A DNA stretch of 64,000 nucleotides from [Pantoea] beijingensis (GTDB lineage: Bacteria > Pseudomonadota > Gammaproteobacteria > Enterobacterales > Enterobacteriaceae). The DNA is taken from assembly GCF_022647505.1 (NCBI RefSeq), contig NZ_CP071409.1, positions 1,984,001-2,048,000 on the forward strand, written 5' to 3'. The position numbers were made by a program, and so were the translations under genes. Shown piece by piece: positions 10,827-20,102 of the stretch (position 1 is the stretch's first letter; each line of letters begins with the position of its first letter). The notes under the pieces were generated by a model, which saw nothing but the letters and a program-made list of their open reading frames with translations, did not search any database and was not told the origin of the DNA.

Positions 10827-11630
10827 TTACAGTGCTAACGCTTTCAATCCGTCGCGAAAGGCGGTTACGGCAATGGCGCGGTTATCCGCGCGATAGCGAT
10901 CTTTGGGCGCTGGAGCTGAGCTCTGTACGGCGATAAGCTGCCAGTTATTATCGACCTTCAATAACAGCGGCGAACCGCTGTCTCCCGGTAATGTATCACA
11001 CTGATGCGATAGCACATTACGCTGCGCCCAGCCGGTGACCATACAATCGGTATGCGAATAGAGCGTCTCAAGATGGTCTGCAGGATAGCCTGCCTGCGAC
11101 ACTTTGCGTCCGCTAGCTTTTAGCGCGGCGGTTAACTCACTGCGTGACCCCTCAAACAGCGGGATCGGTGTAATACCCGATGGCGGGTTACGCAGCACGA
11201 TCAACGCGTAATCATAAGGTGCAGCAGCGGCTGGGACGATCCAACCCTCACCATCGGCTTTGAGTTTCCCCCCCAATTGCGGATCGACCCGTGCCTCAAT
11301 ATCGTGTATTTCATAGCGCCAGCCGCCGTCATTGGCAATAAATCTGAGTGCGACGGGTTTATCCAGCCGTCCTGGCGGCGCCAGCAGACAATGACCTGCA
11401 GTCAGGGCCAGATGCTCAGAGATAAGCGTGGCGCTACAAAGATTACCGCTTTCTGTCTCGAGCTGGCCGATTGCTTCCCATGGAACGCTGGCAGCCTCAT
11501 CAACCGGTTTACGATCGTCTTTACCAAAAAACAGCGTTAGCGTGTCGTTTTCGCTTAGCGAATCATCGTCAGCATGGATATAGAAAGAGAAGGATAACAA
11601 TCCTACTAATAACACAGCCTTTATGCGCAT
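10827..11630 (-). CDS. ydgD: Trypsin-like (S1) periplasmic serine protease YdgD
   Basis: 267 residues. Signal peptide [20 protein letters not shown], then a chymotrypsin-fold domain with all three catalytic residues visible: His in [10 protein letters not shown], Asp in [12 protein letters not shown], and Ser in [14 protein letters not shown]. The sequence follows E. coli YdgD closely, including FFGKDDR near the mature N-terminus. The substrate is unknown. The frame is open 24 codons further upstream, but the ATG at 11628-11630 begins a proper signal peptide and is preceded by GAGAG. It lies downstream of asr and ydgU in the same orientation, as in E. coli. Confidence 0.92.
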   Translation of the reverse strand: MRIKAVLLVGLLSFSFYIHADDDSLSENDTLTLFFGKDDRKPVDEAASVPWEAIGQLETESGNLCSATLISEHLALTAGHCLLAPPGRLDKPVALRFIANDGGWRYEIHDIEARVDPQLGGKLKADGEGWIVPAAAAPYDYALIVLRNPPSGITPIPLFEGSRSELTAALKASGRKVSQAGYPADHLETLYSHTDCMVTGWAQRNVLSHQCDTLPGDSGSPLLLKVDNNWQLIAVQSSAPAPKDRYRADNRAIAVTAFRDGLKALAL

Positions 11631-11856
11631 ATCACTCTCAGGAAGGGTGAAAATTATTCTTAACTTCATCTGGACTGCTGTAGTAAACCAAGGGTGACCC
11701 ACATTGCTGACGCAAGCCAGTGATTCGTTCGGGGAGCACCGTTACGCTCAGGACGAAGGACAGAGATGATTTGTCTTTGTCATGCGCGCAGCATAACTAT
11801 AGACGTTGAAGAACAAAAAAGGGAGTTTAATTCGTAATATCAGCACACTACGGCAT

Positions 11857-11937
11857 TTAAAGATAGAAGCTGGTGGTAATGATTCCACAGATGATCATCA
11901 CAATCAGGATGATTTCGAATAAATAGCGCCGCACCAT
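11857..11937 (-). CDS. ydgU: YdgU, small single-span membrane protein
   Basis: 26 codons reading MVRRYLFEIILIVMIICGII then TTSFYL. A positively charged N-terminus is followed by one hydrophobic helix, which fits the known E. coli small membrane protein YdgU encoded just after asr. CGGAG lies about 10 bases before the ATG. The gene sits between the asr terminator and ydgD, all on the minus strand, so it is probably transcribed by read-through from the acid-inducible asr promoter. Function unknown. Confidence 0.85.
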   Translation of the reverse strand: MVRRYLFEIILIVMIICGIITTSFYL

Positions 11938-11957
11938 TTTTCGCTACTCCGATAAAG

Positions 11958-11982
11958 AAACACCCGGAATAACCGGGTGTTT
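11958..11982 (-). terminator. Terminator after asr
   Basis: AAACACCCGG-AATAA-CCGGGTGTTT is a perfect 10-bp stem with a 5-base loop, 38 bases past the asr stop. Read on the minus strand the right arm ends in GTTT and is followed by CTTTATC. Partial read-through would feed ydgU. Confidence 0.8.
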
Positions 11983-12020
11983 GCCATTAACAGTTACATG
12001 CTCAGGAGCGTACCCGGTAA

Positions 12021-12377
12021 TTAGTTTGCAGCTGGCGCTTGCTTCACCGCTTTTTTATGGTGTTTTTTAGCTGCTTGCGCTTTCTGAGCAACGGGTTTTG
12101 TCACTTTTTTATGGTGTTTTTTAGCCGCCTGGGCTTTTTGTTCTACTGGCTTCGCGACTTTTTTGTGGTGCTTTTTCGCAGCTTGCGCTTTCTGTACTGC
12201 TGCTTTTTTGTGTTTTTTATGGTGTTTAGTTTTATGAGCGGCTGGCGCTGCAGCTGGTGTTGATGCTGCAGTTTCGCTAGCGGTGGTGGTTACTGGTGCC
12301 GCTGTAGTATCAGCAGCGAAAGCAACGGAAGACAGACCCATAGCAGCGGCTACAACCAGAGTAACTAATTTTTTCAT
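12021..12377 (-). CDS. asr: Acid shock protein Asr
   Basis: 118 residues. Signal peptide [21 protein letters not shown], an Ala/Thr-rich stretch to about residue 45, then a very basic region. That region holds three near-identical units of about 18 residues built on [12 protein letters not shown] (starting near residues 61, 80 and 98) and ends KQAPAAN. Asr is a periplasmic, intrinsically disordered basic protein strongly induced by acid, thought to buffer or chaperone in the periplasm. In E. coli transcription needs RstA and PhoB; an RstA-type box is present upstream here and rstAB is encoded 2 kb away. Confidence 0.95.
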   Translation of the reverse strand: MKKLVTLVVAAAMGLSSVAFAADTTAAPVTTTASETAASTPAAAPAAHKTKHHKKHKKAAVQKAQAAKKHHKKVAKPVEQKAQAAKKHHKKVTKPVAQKAQAAKKHHKKAVKQAPAAN

Positions 12378-12481
12378 CGTAAAACCCTCGAATGCTTCTT
12401 CATGTATTAGCCCACTGCGGGGCCGGTGAAAGAACTATAAGCAAAGCGCTGAGGGGCTTCCGTGAGTGATTGGTATCGGCG

Positions 12482-12495
12482 TGTAACCGAATGTA
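12482..12495 (-). promoter_or_regulatory. RstA box upstream of asr
   Basis: On the minus strand the sequence is TACATTCGGTTACA, which matches the published RstA box TACATNTNGTTACA at every fixed position except one (C for T at position 7). It lies 105-118 bases upstream of the asr ATG. asr is a known RstA target, so a functional site is likely; no other good match was noticed nearby. Confidence 0.75.
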
Positions 12496-12566
12496 CAACG
12501 TACCGTACTACGGTGATATGGGAGCTGGGGCAGGAAGATGTTTCTCCCGCCCTGAGTTATAATTAT

Positions 12567-14054
12567 CTATTGATTTAAATAACGTTTTTCAAGATGCTGG
12601 CGGAAAAATACGGGATTGAGATCCTCACCTGTTGCATGGGTAATTAATTGCTGTGTACTGAAACGACAGCCGTGCTGCCAGATGTTTTGCTGCAGCCAGT
12701 CGAAAATCGGCTGTAAATTGCCTTCACGGATCTGGCTTTCGATATTTGGAAGGGCGCGTTTGACGGCCTGGAACAGCTGTGCTGCATACATTGCACCCAG
12801 CGTATACGTGGGGAAATAACCGAAGGCACCATCGGTCCAATGGATGTCCTGCATGCAGCCATCACGGTAATTTCCGCGGGTATCGATCCCCAGGTAATCC
12901 TGCATTTTTTCCTGCCAGATAGTCGGAATGTCATCAACTTCTATATCGCCGCTAATCAGCGCTCGTTCGATTTCATAACGCAGAATGACATGGGCAGGAT
13001 AACTTACCTCATCCGCATCAACACGGATAAACCCGGGTTTTACCTGCTGGTTCAGTCGTATAAAATTGTCCAGATTCAGCGCGGGTTGTGCACCAAATTG
13101 AGCAACCACCTGCGGTAGGATCAATTGCAAAAAATCTGCGCTACGAGCCAACTGCATTTCGAAAAACAGACTTTGGGATTCATGGATAGCCGTCGAACGT
13201 GCCAGTGAAACGGGTTGGCCCAACCATTGTTTCGGTAAATTTTGTTCATATCGTGCGTGCCCCGTCTCGTGAATAACACCCATCATCGCGCTAAGAAACT
13301 CATTGTTATTGTAGCGCGTAGTAATCCTGACATCTTCAGGAACACCGCCGCAGAAAGGATGAGCACTGACATCAAGGCGGCCCGCGTTAAAATCAAACCC
13401 CAGCTGTTTCATGATGCTGAGGCCGAGCTGACGTTGGGACTCAACAGCGAAGGGGCCAACAGGGCGCTCAATATGGCCCTGGGCCTGGTGTGCGGCAACA
13501 CGCTGCAGCAGGTCAGGCAGCCAGTGTTTTAAATCGCCAAAGGTCCGATCCAGTTTAGCGCTGGTCATGCCAGGCTCAAAAATATCGAGCAGCGCATCGT
13601 AACGAGAACAACCGTTAGCCTGAGCACGAATTTCTGCCTCCTGGCGACTTAGTTTCACGACCTCTTTCAAGTTAGCGGAAAACCCTTTCCAGTCATTCGC
13701 CGGACGTTGCTTACGCCATGCATGTTCACAGCGGGATCCGGCAATTGATTTAGCCTCAACGAGTGAGGCAGGCAGCAGTGATGCCTGTTGCCAGGAGCGG
13801 CGCATTTCGAAGAGGTTGGCGCACTCAACATCATTTAGCGTCTCCTGCTCCGCCTCATTCAGCCAACTGCTGACGTCGGCAGAGGTCAGAATCTGATGCT
13901 GGAGAACACTGAGTTCCGCCAGGGCCTCACCGCGTGCGCGGCTACCCGCAGAAGGCATCATGGTTTGCATATCCCAACCGGCAATAGCGGAGAGGTGACT
14001 AAAACGCGCCAGACGTTGAAAGGTTGTTGTCAAATGTTGATAAGCAGATGTCAC
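12567..14054 (-). CDS. Thermostable carboxypeptidase 1 family (M32, Taq-type) metallopeptidase
   Basis: 495 residues, the usual size for family M32. The zinc site HETGH with its downstream Glu (HESQSLFFE) lies near residues 264-300. Other M32 signatures are also present: AHPFCGG near 230, DVRITTRYNNN near 243, HVILRYEIERAL near 355 and GCMQDIHWTDGAFGYFPTYT near 410. These enzymes remove C-terminal residues from peptides in the cytoplasm with broad specificity. There is no signal peptide. It lies between asr and rstB, a place where E. coli has no such gene, so it is a lineage-specific gain or a loss in E. coli. Confidence 0.93.
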   Translation of the reverse strand: MTSAYQHLTTTFQRLARFSHLSAIAGWDMQTMMPSAGSRARGEALAELSVLQHQILTSADVSSWLNEAEQETLNDVECANLFEMRRSWQQASLLPASLVEAKSIAGSRCEHAWRKQRPANDWKGFSANLKEVVKLSRQEAEIRAQANGCSRYDALLDIFEPGMTSAKLDRTFGDLKHWLPDLLQRVAAHQAQGHIERPVGPFAVESQRQLGLSIMKQLGFDFNAGRLDVSAHPFCGGVPEDVRITTRYNNNEFLSAMMGVIHETGHARYEQNLPKQWLGQPVSLARSTAIHESQSLFFEMQLARSADFLQLILPQVVAQFGAQPALNLDNFIRLNQQVKPGFIRVDADEVSYPAHVILRYEIERALISGDIEVDDIPTIWQEKMQDYLGIDTRGNYRDGCMQDIHWTDGAFGYFPTYTLGAMYAAQLFQAVKRALPNIESQIREGNLQPIFDWLQQNIWQHGCRFSTQQLITHATGEDLNPVFFRQHLEKRYLNQ

Positions 14055-14109
14055 GCAATGTCTCCATATTAACGGTCCCGGGCTAAACGGTGCCCGATCG
14101 TAAGGTTAA

Positions 14110-15411
14110 TCAGCTAATGCGGCTGTCCCGCAAGGGTAAATCAACCGGCCAGCAAATGCGAACGCTGGCTCCGCCTAACGGGCTGCTGTCGATCATCACA
14201 TAGCCTCCAAGGGCTTGGGCAATTGAATGAACGATGGCCAGGCCCAGGCCGCAGCCACCGGTTGCACGATCGCGACTGGGATCGAGGCGAACAAAAGGTT
14301 CAAATACCCGTTCACGTTCTGCAAATGGGATACCCGGCCCATCATCCTCCACCTGTAGACAGGCGGTACCGCCGTCAAACCATAATCCCACACGCAGACG
14401 CTGACTGGCGTAACGCAGCGCGTTATTTACCAGATTATCCAACACGCGCTCCATGAGGCGTGTATCAGTGATACCCATATTCTCGCGCTGCGGCGTATCC
14501 AGGATAATGTGATAGTCCGGGTGAACAGACTGAATGTCATCCAGCCGCTCCTTGAGCCAGACGGCCAAATCCAGTCGCTGCAAATTGAGATCGACGCGGG
14601 GCCGGTCGAGACGCGCGTAAATCAGCAACTCCTCAATCAGCGATTCAAGCTGGCCGATATCACGGTTTAATGCACTGGACTCAGCCTCGCTTAAATTGTC
14701 ACTCATCTCCAGACGGTAGCGAAGCCGGACCAGAGGCGTCCGTAATTCATGTGCAATCCCGTCGATCAGCATTTTTTTACTGGCCACCAGCGTATTAATA
14801 TTGTCAGCCATTTGGTTAAACGCCACCCCAAGGCGAATAAGGCTGGATGCACTGTCAAAATTGGCCCGTTCATCCAGATGGCCCTGCCCGAAGCGTTGTG
14901 CTGCTGCTTCCAGCTTCAGCATATCCTTCCAGTGCGGCCGCATCCAGATAAAGACCGGCAATGCCAGCGACATCCCGATAAATGCCAGTAGCGCAATATC
15001 CAGAATGCGCATTTCGTGCAGGTAAAAAAGATAAGGGATGGGCCCCACGGCCAGAACATAATGGCTACGTGGGATATGCTGTAGAAACGTGTATTCATTG
15101 TCGAGCGCAACAATTTCACCAGCGCGTAAACGCCTCATGCTACCGGCATCAAGTTTATATTTACTTAATGGCTCGATATGCAGTTTAAACGACAGATTAA
15201 GGTCAAGATTATTGATGGTTTTATTCCAGTTGCGCGGGGGGATTTCTCGCAGTTCACTGCGCATCAGATAGAGCGAGCTTTTCATCAGATCGTCCATCGA
15301 CTGGCGGCCCGCTCGCTCGGCGGTAAATTTGTAGACCAGCCCGACGAGCATTGTCATGACCAGGAAGCAGATGAATAACAGCAGGTAGAATTGAATAAAA
15401 AGCTTTCTCAT
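14110..15411 (-). CDS. rstB: Sensor histidine kinase RstB
   Basis: 433 residues. One membrane helix near residues 5-28, a periplasmic sensor region, a second helix near 135-155, and a HAMP linker. The HisKA domain carries the phospho-acceptor in IDGIAHELRTPLVRLRYRLE, and the HATPase domain has the N box DNLVNNALRYA and G boxes EDDGPGIP and GCGLGLAIV. It phosphorylates RstA. In E. coli and Salmonella the pair is under PhoPQ control and responds to low Mg2+ and acid. Its ATG overlaps the rstA stop by four bases (ATGA at 15408-15411), so the two are translationally coupled. Confidence 0.96.
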   Translation of the reverse strand: MRKLFIQFYLLLFICFLVMTMLVGLVYKFTAERAGRQSMDDLMKSSLYLMRSELREIPPRNWNKTINNLDLNLSFKLHIEPLSKYKLDAGSMRRLRAGEIVALDNEYTFLQHIPRSHYVLAVGPIPYLFYLHEMRILDIALLAFIGMSLALPVFIWMRPHWKDMLKLEAAAQRFGQGHLDERANFDSASSLIRLGVAFNQMADNINTLVASKKMLIDGIAHELRTPLVRLRYRLEMSDNLSEAESSALNRDIGQLESLIEELLIYARLDRPRVDLNLQRLDLAVWLKERLDDIQSVHPDYHIILDTPQRENMGITDTRLMERVLDNLVNNALRYASQRLRVGLWFDGGTACLQVEDDGPGIPFAERERVFEPFVRLDPSRDRATGGCGLGLAIVHSIAQALGGYVMIDSSPLGGASVRICWPVDLPLRDSRIS

Positions 15412-16136
15412 TCTGAATCATTTTCCCAGGCATGAGGCGCAAACAGATAACCCTTGTTACGGATAGTTTTAATACGGTAGGGTTCTATCGCACTGTCATG
15501 TAGCTTTTTACGCAGGCGTGAAATTGCGACATCGATACTGCGGTCAAGACCGTCATAACTTACGCCACGCAATGTTTTTAACAGTGCATCACGGTTTAAC
15601 GTTTTCCCGGCATGCGTCGCCAGTTCCCAGAGCAGATCGAAATCTGCGGTGGAGAGGGCGATATTCTCATCAAACAATGCCACCTGACGATTCATCGGAT
15701 CGATAAACAGTGAGCCAAAGCGCAGCGCCTTAGGACCAGCAAGCGAGGGCGCAATTTCTTCATTGTTACCGTTAACGCTGGCCTGGCGGAGATGAAGCCG
15801 CAATCGCGCCAGTAGCACCGCCGGGGGAGTGGTTTTCAGAATATAATCATTAGCCCCCATCTCCAGTGACAGAATATGGTTCATGTCGCTATCCAGTGAG
15901 GTCAACAGTACGATAGGGCCGGGCCAGTTTGCCCGCAGATCACGACATAAAGTCATCCCATCCTTGCCGGGTAACATAATATCCAGGATGACTAAATCGG
16001 GTTTCACTTCGGCGATAAGCGTTTCCGCACGGTCGCCGCGTCCTTCAACAATGACATCAATTCCATGACGTCCCAGATAAGCTGCGATAAGTTCGCCTAC
16101 ATCCTGGTCATCTTCAACAAATACAATTTTATTCAT
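15408..16136 (-). CDS. rstA: Response regulator RstA (OmpR/PhoB family)
   Basis: 242 residues starting MNKIVFVEDDQDVGELIAAY. Receiver domain with the acidic pair at residues 8-9, the phospho-acceptor Asp in LVILDIMLPGKDG, and the switch residues in LLTSLD and LKTTPP. It is followed by a winged-helix DNA-binding domain ending DVAISRLRKKL and NKGYLFAPHAW. It activates asr and other genes in the acid and low-Mg2+ response. The frame extends 19 codons upstream, but the ATG at 16134-16136 matches E. coli RstA; no strong ribosome site is visible. First gene of rstAB. Confidence 0.96.
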   Translation of the reverse strand: MNKIVFVEDDQDVGELIAAYLGRHGIDVIVEGRGDRAETLIAEVKPDLVILDIMLPGKDGMTLCRDLRANWPGPIVLLTSLDSDMNHILSLEMGANDYILKTTPPAVLLARLRLHLRQASVNGNNEEIAPSLAGPKALRFGSLFIDPMNRQVALFDENIALSTADFDLLWELATHAGKTLNRDALLKTLRGVSYDGLDRSIDVAISRLRKKLHDSAIEPYRIKTIRNKGYLFAPHAWENDSE

Positions 16137-16367
16137 AGTGTCGTGCACATAGCTGCAGAGATCAGCAGCATATCCTTTCCTGAATTGAACCACTATCTAC
16201 AGGTGCTAAATAACTCAAGATGTATAGTATATGAAGCCTATAATATGCCATTATATTTGCAGGGTTGTTGGTATGAATGTGTGACCGGGGCATGCGGACG
16301 CAGCCAACAAAATGGCAGCTTGAAAGATGATGGGTAGATAACTTATGCCGTCAGGAGGAGAGCGCGG

Positions 16368-16781
16368 GTGTCTGAAAAGCAACGGGTGTTAGCCGGATAC
16401 GGCGATCGCATCTGCTTAAATTATATTGATTTTCTCTCTGCTTCTTGCAAAAAACGCTGGCGTTTTGTTGATGCCATCTATGGTGTCCTGCCTATATTCG
16501 GCATGGTTACACGAACGCCATCCAATCGACAGCGTCCCGTGGCGGATCAGCTTAAAGAGTTAGCCTTGCAAATCATTTCAACGCAGGTCAGTGATGAGAT
16601 CAATATTGCCCGACTTATCACGCTTGCCGACCAGCAGCACATTTCGCAGCTGGATATTATCTTGCCTTATCCTTTATCTGGTCAGCAACTTGACTTGATT
16701 AAACACGAATATCGGAAACCAGTCGCGCTATCCCAACAGGGAGAACGGTTGAATATTCAGTTTCCTGGCTTCCCGCATTAG
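16368..16781 (+). CDS. Hypothetical protein, GTG start
   Basis: 137 residues that I do not recognise. No signal peptide; it appears soluble, with a mixed N-terminal part (CKKRWRFVDAIYGVLPIFG around residues 27-45) and a helical part (QLKELALQIISTQV) followed by strand-like segments ending NIQFPGFPH. Start chosen at the GTG 16368-16370, preceded by AGGAGG about 9 bases upstream, an unusually good ribosome site that argues for a real gene. It lies between divergent rstA and convergent ydgI, where E. coli carries folM and ydgC. It could be controlled from the same intergenic region as rstAB; I do not assign a function. Confidence 0.65.
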   Translation: MSEKQRVLAGYGDRICLNYIDFLSASCKKRWRFVDAIYGVLPIFGMVTRTPSNRQRPVADQLKELALQIISTQVSDEINIARLITLADQQHISQLDIILPYPLSGQQLDLIKHEYRKPVALSQQGERLNIQFPGFPH

Positions 16782-16820
16782 GGTAAATGAGGCAGTGCGG
16801 TGCTGCCTCAGGACATTGCG

Positions 16821-18212
16821 TTATTTCAGTAACACCCACATTGCAGGCAAAGCACCTGCTACCAGCGCAACGATCGCGCTGCGTTCCAGCATGCTCAACG
16901 ATTGTGCGGCGCGACCACCTCGACGAGCATAGAGAAACAGCAATATTCCCGGCGCATACAGCACCACTGACAGCAGCAGATGTAATGGTCCTGACGCATA
17001 TAATAGCCATATACCATAAATACTGGCGCCGAGCGCAACGGTAGTGATCAACGGCTTATTCAGTGGCCTTGCCACTTTATATAAATAAGCACCAACCAGG
17101 AAATAGGGCACCAGAATCATTTCAGATGCAATGGTCAGTAGCGTATTGTAATCGGAATGTGTGAGCCAGATAAGTATCAGGCAGATTTGCACGCTGCCAT
17201 TGGTTAACCACAATGAGGCTGACGGTGCGCTGCGTGCATTTTGTTGGCTGAGTATGCGAGGAAACGCGCCGTGCTGAGCCGCAAGAAATGGAACTTCCGC
17301 TGCCATAATCGTCCAGCTCAAATAGGCTCCGCATACGGAAACAATGAGTCCAACTACGATGATAAGGTTGCCCCAGTAGCCGATAAGCTGTGTCATCAAC
17401 CCTGCCATAGAGGGATTACGCATCCCGGCTAGCTCGGCACGCGGTATGACCCCCAGCGATAGCAATGTGACCAGCAGATAAATACACAGGGCTGCCGTCA
17501 CGGCCAGCAGCGTGGCATGTCCAACATCCCGTTTATTACGTGCACGTGCCGAAACGACCACCGCACCCTCAACACCGATGAATACCCAGAGGGTAATCAG
17601 CATGGTTTCTTTGACCTGCTGCCAAACCGGCTTATCCAAAGCGAATCCGGTAAAGTCCAGCGTAAAACGATCGATATTAAAGGCAGCGATGGCGAGCAGA
17701 ATAAAGAGACCAAGCGGTAGCAGCTTGCCAAGAGTTGCCACCAGATTAATACTCGCCGCAGTTTGTACGCCACGTAATACCAGACCGTGCACCAGCCATA
17801 GTAATAAAGAGGCACCGACAATAGCCTGCCAGGTATTCCCCGCGCCAAAAATCACTCGATCCGCCGAGTCCGTGAAGAAGCTCAAAGCCGAGAAAACGAT
17901 AACAAGGTAGGAAACGTTAGCGATAACGGCACATAACCAGTATCCCCATGCGGAACAGAAGCCAACAAGGTCACCGAAGCCTGCACGCGCATAGGTGAAG
18001 ATGCCACCATCAAGCTCGGGTTTCAGCCGTGTTAGCAGCAGTAACGCCAGTGCCAAAAAAATAATCCCGATGCCGGTGATGAACCAGCCAACGATCAATG
18101 CTGCGGGGCTTGCGACGGCAGCCATATTTTGTGGCAGGCTAAACACACCGGCTCCCAGCATGGAACTCAGAACCAGTGCGGTAAGAGCCGTGAGTCCTAA
18201 TTTTTTATCCAA
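16821..18212 (-). CDS. ydgI: YdgI, basic amino acid/polyamine antiporter (APC superfamily)
   Basis: 463 residues from a TTG start. About twelve membrane helices; N-terminal KKLGLTALTALVLSSMLGAG with the APC helix-break GAGVFSLPQN, then the YAREGFG-like motif FTYARAGFGDLVGF. It is closest to E. coli YdgI, a putative arginine:ornithine-type exchanger. The frame stays open 37 codons upstream with ATGs, but the TTG at 18210-18212 aligns with the start of E. coli YdgI and has AGGA 7 bases before it. If an upstream ATG is used, a 10-37 residue polar tail is added. Convergent with the unknown gene at 16368. Confidence 0.88.
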   Translation of the reverse strand: MDKKLGLTALTALVLSSMLGAGVFSLPQNMAAVASPAALIVGWFITGIGIIFLALALLLLTRLKPELDGGIFTYARAGFGDLVGFCSAWGYWLCAVIANVSYLVIVFSALSFFTDSADRVIFGAGNTWQAIVGASLLLWLVHGLVLRGVQTAASINLVATLGKLLPLGLFILLAIAAFNIDRFTLDFTGFALDKPVWQQVKETMLITLWVFIGVEGAVVVSARARNKRDVGHATLLAVTAALCIYLLVTLLSLGVIPRAELAGMRNPSMAGLMTQLIGYWGNLIIVVGLIVSVCGAYLSWTIMAAEVPFLAAQHGAFPRILSQQNARSAPSASLWLTNGSVQICLILIWLTHSDYNTLLTIASEMILVPYFLVGAYLYKVARPLNKPLITTVALGASIYGIWLLYASGPLHLLLSVVLYAPGILLFLYARRGGRAAQSLSMLERSAIVALVAGALPAMWVLLK

Positions 18213-18506
18213 GAATAATTCCTGACTGGCATAAATCCCCATCATATGCAGGTTGCGGCTACCCATCTCCGTCCCATAATTTCCGACGTTACCGAAATTT
18301 ACAGGTTTACCGCGGCTCTGCAATGCTGTTATTCAGAGGATAAATAACGGGTAAAAGCGCTAACGATCGAATGTTATACAGAAAATATCGGATTCAATGA
18401 CCGAAAACGCGGGAACAGGCTGCGGATTTTACGGAGAGCAGGAAGCGAGTGCAATGACTGAATATGCAAAAAGATAAGGGCAGTGATTCACTGCCCTTAT
18501 TAATAT

Positions 18507-19460
18507 TTATTTGAACAAATCGGCGGAGACGGTGAGGTTACCCCCGCTTTGGTTCTGCCACTGGCGGGTTACGTGATAGTACTTCGCTCCCTTACCTGAA
18601 GCGCGGCGAGCCACTTCTTCAGAAATCTCGGTAGGTGTGCTGAAGTGGCCAGTAAAGGTAATCGAGTCAAACGGCTGCATCTGCGCCGCAGTGATATTAT
18701 TCACTTCCTGAATGGAACTGCCGTCTTTCATTTTTATGGTATAGCGCTGACCGGAGGAGGATTGTGTTTCATAGAAACGACCTACCGCACGGCTTGGTGA
18801 CTCAGATGAGGCAACGCCCGGGATCTCAACGTTTTTCGCCGCTGCGCCACCTTCTGCCAGTGCAGCTTTACCGGCTTCTGAATCGGCTGGAATGGCGTTC
18901 GGGCTTTGAACCTTGCGCTTCGGTGCATCGGCTTTATAGATGTATGCGGTGATGTACTGGTTGCCACCGCTGTTGGCATCAATTTGGCGCACGATAAAGA
19001 AGGCATCCGCACCTTTTTGTTTAGCTGCTTTGGCAATCGCCTCATTGACATCTGGCTGACTGCTATAGAAACCGCTAATTGAAACGGTATCGTAAGGTTC
19101 CAGCAAAAATGCTTCACCTTTTGGCAGTTCTTTCACGCCGTAAAACTGGCGATATTCCGCGGCTTTTTCAGCAGCAGGTGCATCGGCATGGTAAAGATCT
19201 GCCGTGACGCGCCAGTTTCCACCATTGCCGTTATTGTCGTTGATACCCTGAATATAGTAAGAGGCGGCACCCATTTCATCGGCGCGCTTAGAAACAGCAG
19301 CGCTGGCATCGTTAATCGCGTTAAAGCGGCCATTGATATCAATGCGCTCAAATGGTTTTAACGTGGCGGCTTTTTCGGGAGACAGTTCCTGCGCCGCATG
19401 TGCGGATAATGTAGTGAGAGACAGCAGGGCTGACGCCAGAATGGTATTCTTCAGCTTCAT
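18507..19460 (-). CDS. ydgH: YdgH, periplasmic protein with three DUF1471 modules
   Basis: 317 residues (E. coli 314). Signal peptide MKLKNTILASALLSLTTLSAHA, then three repeats of the BhsA/YdgH (DUF1471) fold, each with a phrase like FERIDINGRFNAINDA, YDTVSISGFYSSQPDV and FDSITFTGHFSTPTEI, followed by a strand such as YYIQGINDN or YYHVTRQWQ. DUF1471 proteins are small periplasmic proteins linked to stress, biofilm and envelope homeostasis; YdgH is the multi-module member. It is divergent from pntAB. Confidence 0.93.
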   Translation of the reverse strand: MKLKNTILASALLSLTTLSAHAAQELSPEKAATLKPFERIDINGRFNAINDASAAVSKRADEMGAASYYIQGINDNNGNGGNWRVTADLYHADAPAAEKAAEYRQFYGVKELPKGEAFLLEPYDTVSISGFYSSQPDVNEAIAKAAKQKGADAFFIVRQIDANSGGNQYITAYIYKADAPKRKVQSPNAIPADSEAGKAALAEGGAAAKNVEIPGVASSESPSRAVGRFYETQSSSGQRYTIKMKDGSSIQEVNNITAAQMQPFDSITFTGHFSTPTEISEEVARRASGKGAKYYHVTRQWQNQSGGNLTVSADLFK

Positions 19461-20102
19461 AAAAATTAATCCTTCGCCTTACGCAAAAAATGAGTACGAA
19501 AACGTGCTGGACTCTTGATGTGTAACAGATTAGCGCCCGATTATTGCATGTAATAATGGCTGCTGTCTCAGCCTATTTATGGCATTTTCGTGCGGAAGTC
19601 TGCGGAACCACACGGAAGAATGTAATAACACGCAAAATCGACTAACGCGGTATCTGCTTATCACTTATACAAGTTATTGATATCGATGAAATCGTTAAAT
19701 ATTTGTTAATTAATGTCTTTTAAAGACAGTGCTGATTCCTTGATGCTGCTTTCTCCTGCATATTATTTGTAACGAACAGACGAAATTAGCTAAAAAATAG
19801 AGGGCTGGGCACGTTCGGTGAATTATCACGTTAAAGTCCTGGCTAATGTCTCTGTCAGCAGACCGGAAGATATCTTTTCAGTAGGTTACAAACAGTTTGA
19901 AACACCCGTGTTCCAGTGCATAAACACCGGAACCATGAAATGACAAGCCATTCTATTTTGACCCAATGCTATTGACGCATAAGTAACGTTGCTTATGCGT
20001 CAATGACAGAGGATATATACCCTGAATAATAAGTGTTGCAGCAACGTGACAAGATGTCTGCAATCTGAAGTATGACGGGGCTAATCGATAAAAGGGAATA
20101 CT
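19461..20102. other. 642-bp ydgH-pntA intergenic region
   Basis: No gene is seen. It holds the divergent promoters of ydgH and pntAB. TTGATATCGATGAA at 19677-19690 matches the FNR consensus TTGAT-N4-ATCAA at 9 of 10 positions. A long palindrome at 19971-20004 and a smaller GTTGC-A-GCAAC repeat near 20035 lie close to pntA. The stretch 19660-19760 is A+T rich. Confidence 0.6.
19971..20004. repeat. 34-bp near-perfect palindrome in the pntA leader
   Basis: ATTGACGCATAAG and CTTATGCGTCAAT are perfect 13-bp inverted arms around TAACGTTG, whose core AACGTT is itself palindromic. Only one base pair (T/G) of the 34 bases breaks full symmetry. It ends 98 bp before the pntA ATG. It could be a dimeric-regulator operator or a leader hairpin. 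No T-tract follows on either strand. Confidence 0.8.

Noticed and set aside
19940..19975. 11-residue leader peptide before pntA (MTSHSILTQCY)
   Set aside because: No convincing ribosome site and no regulatory codon run; its stop falling in the palindrome may be chance.
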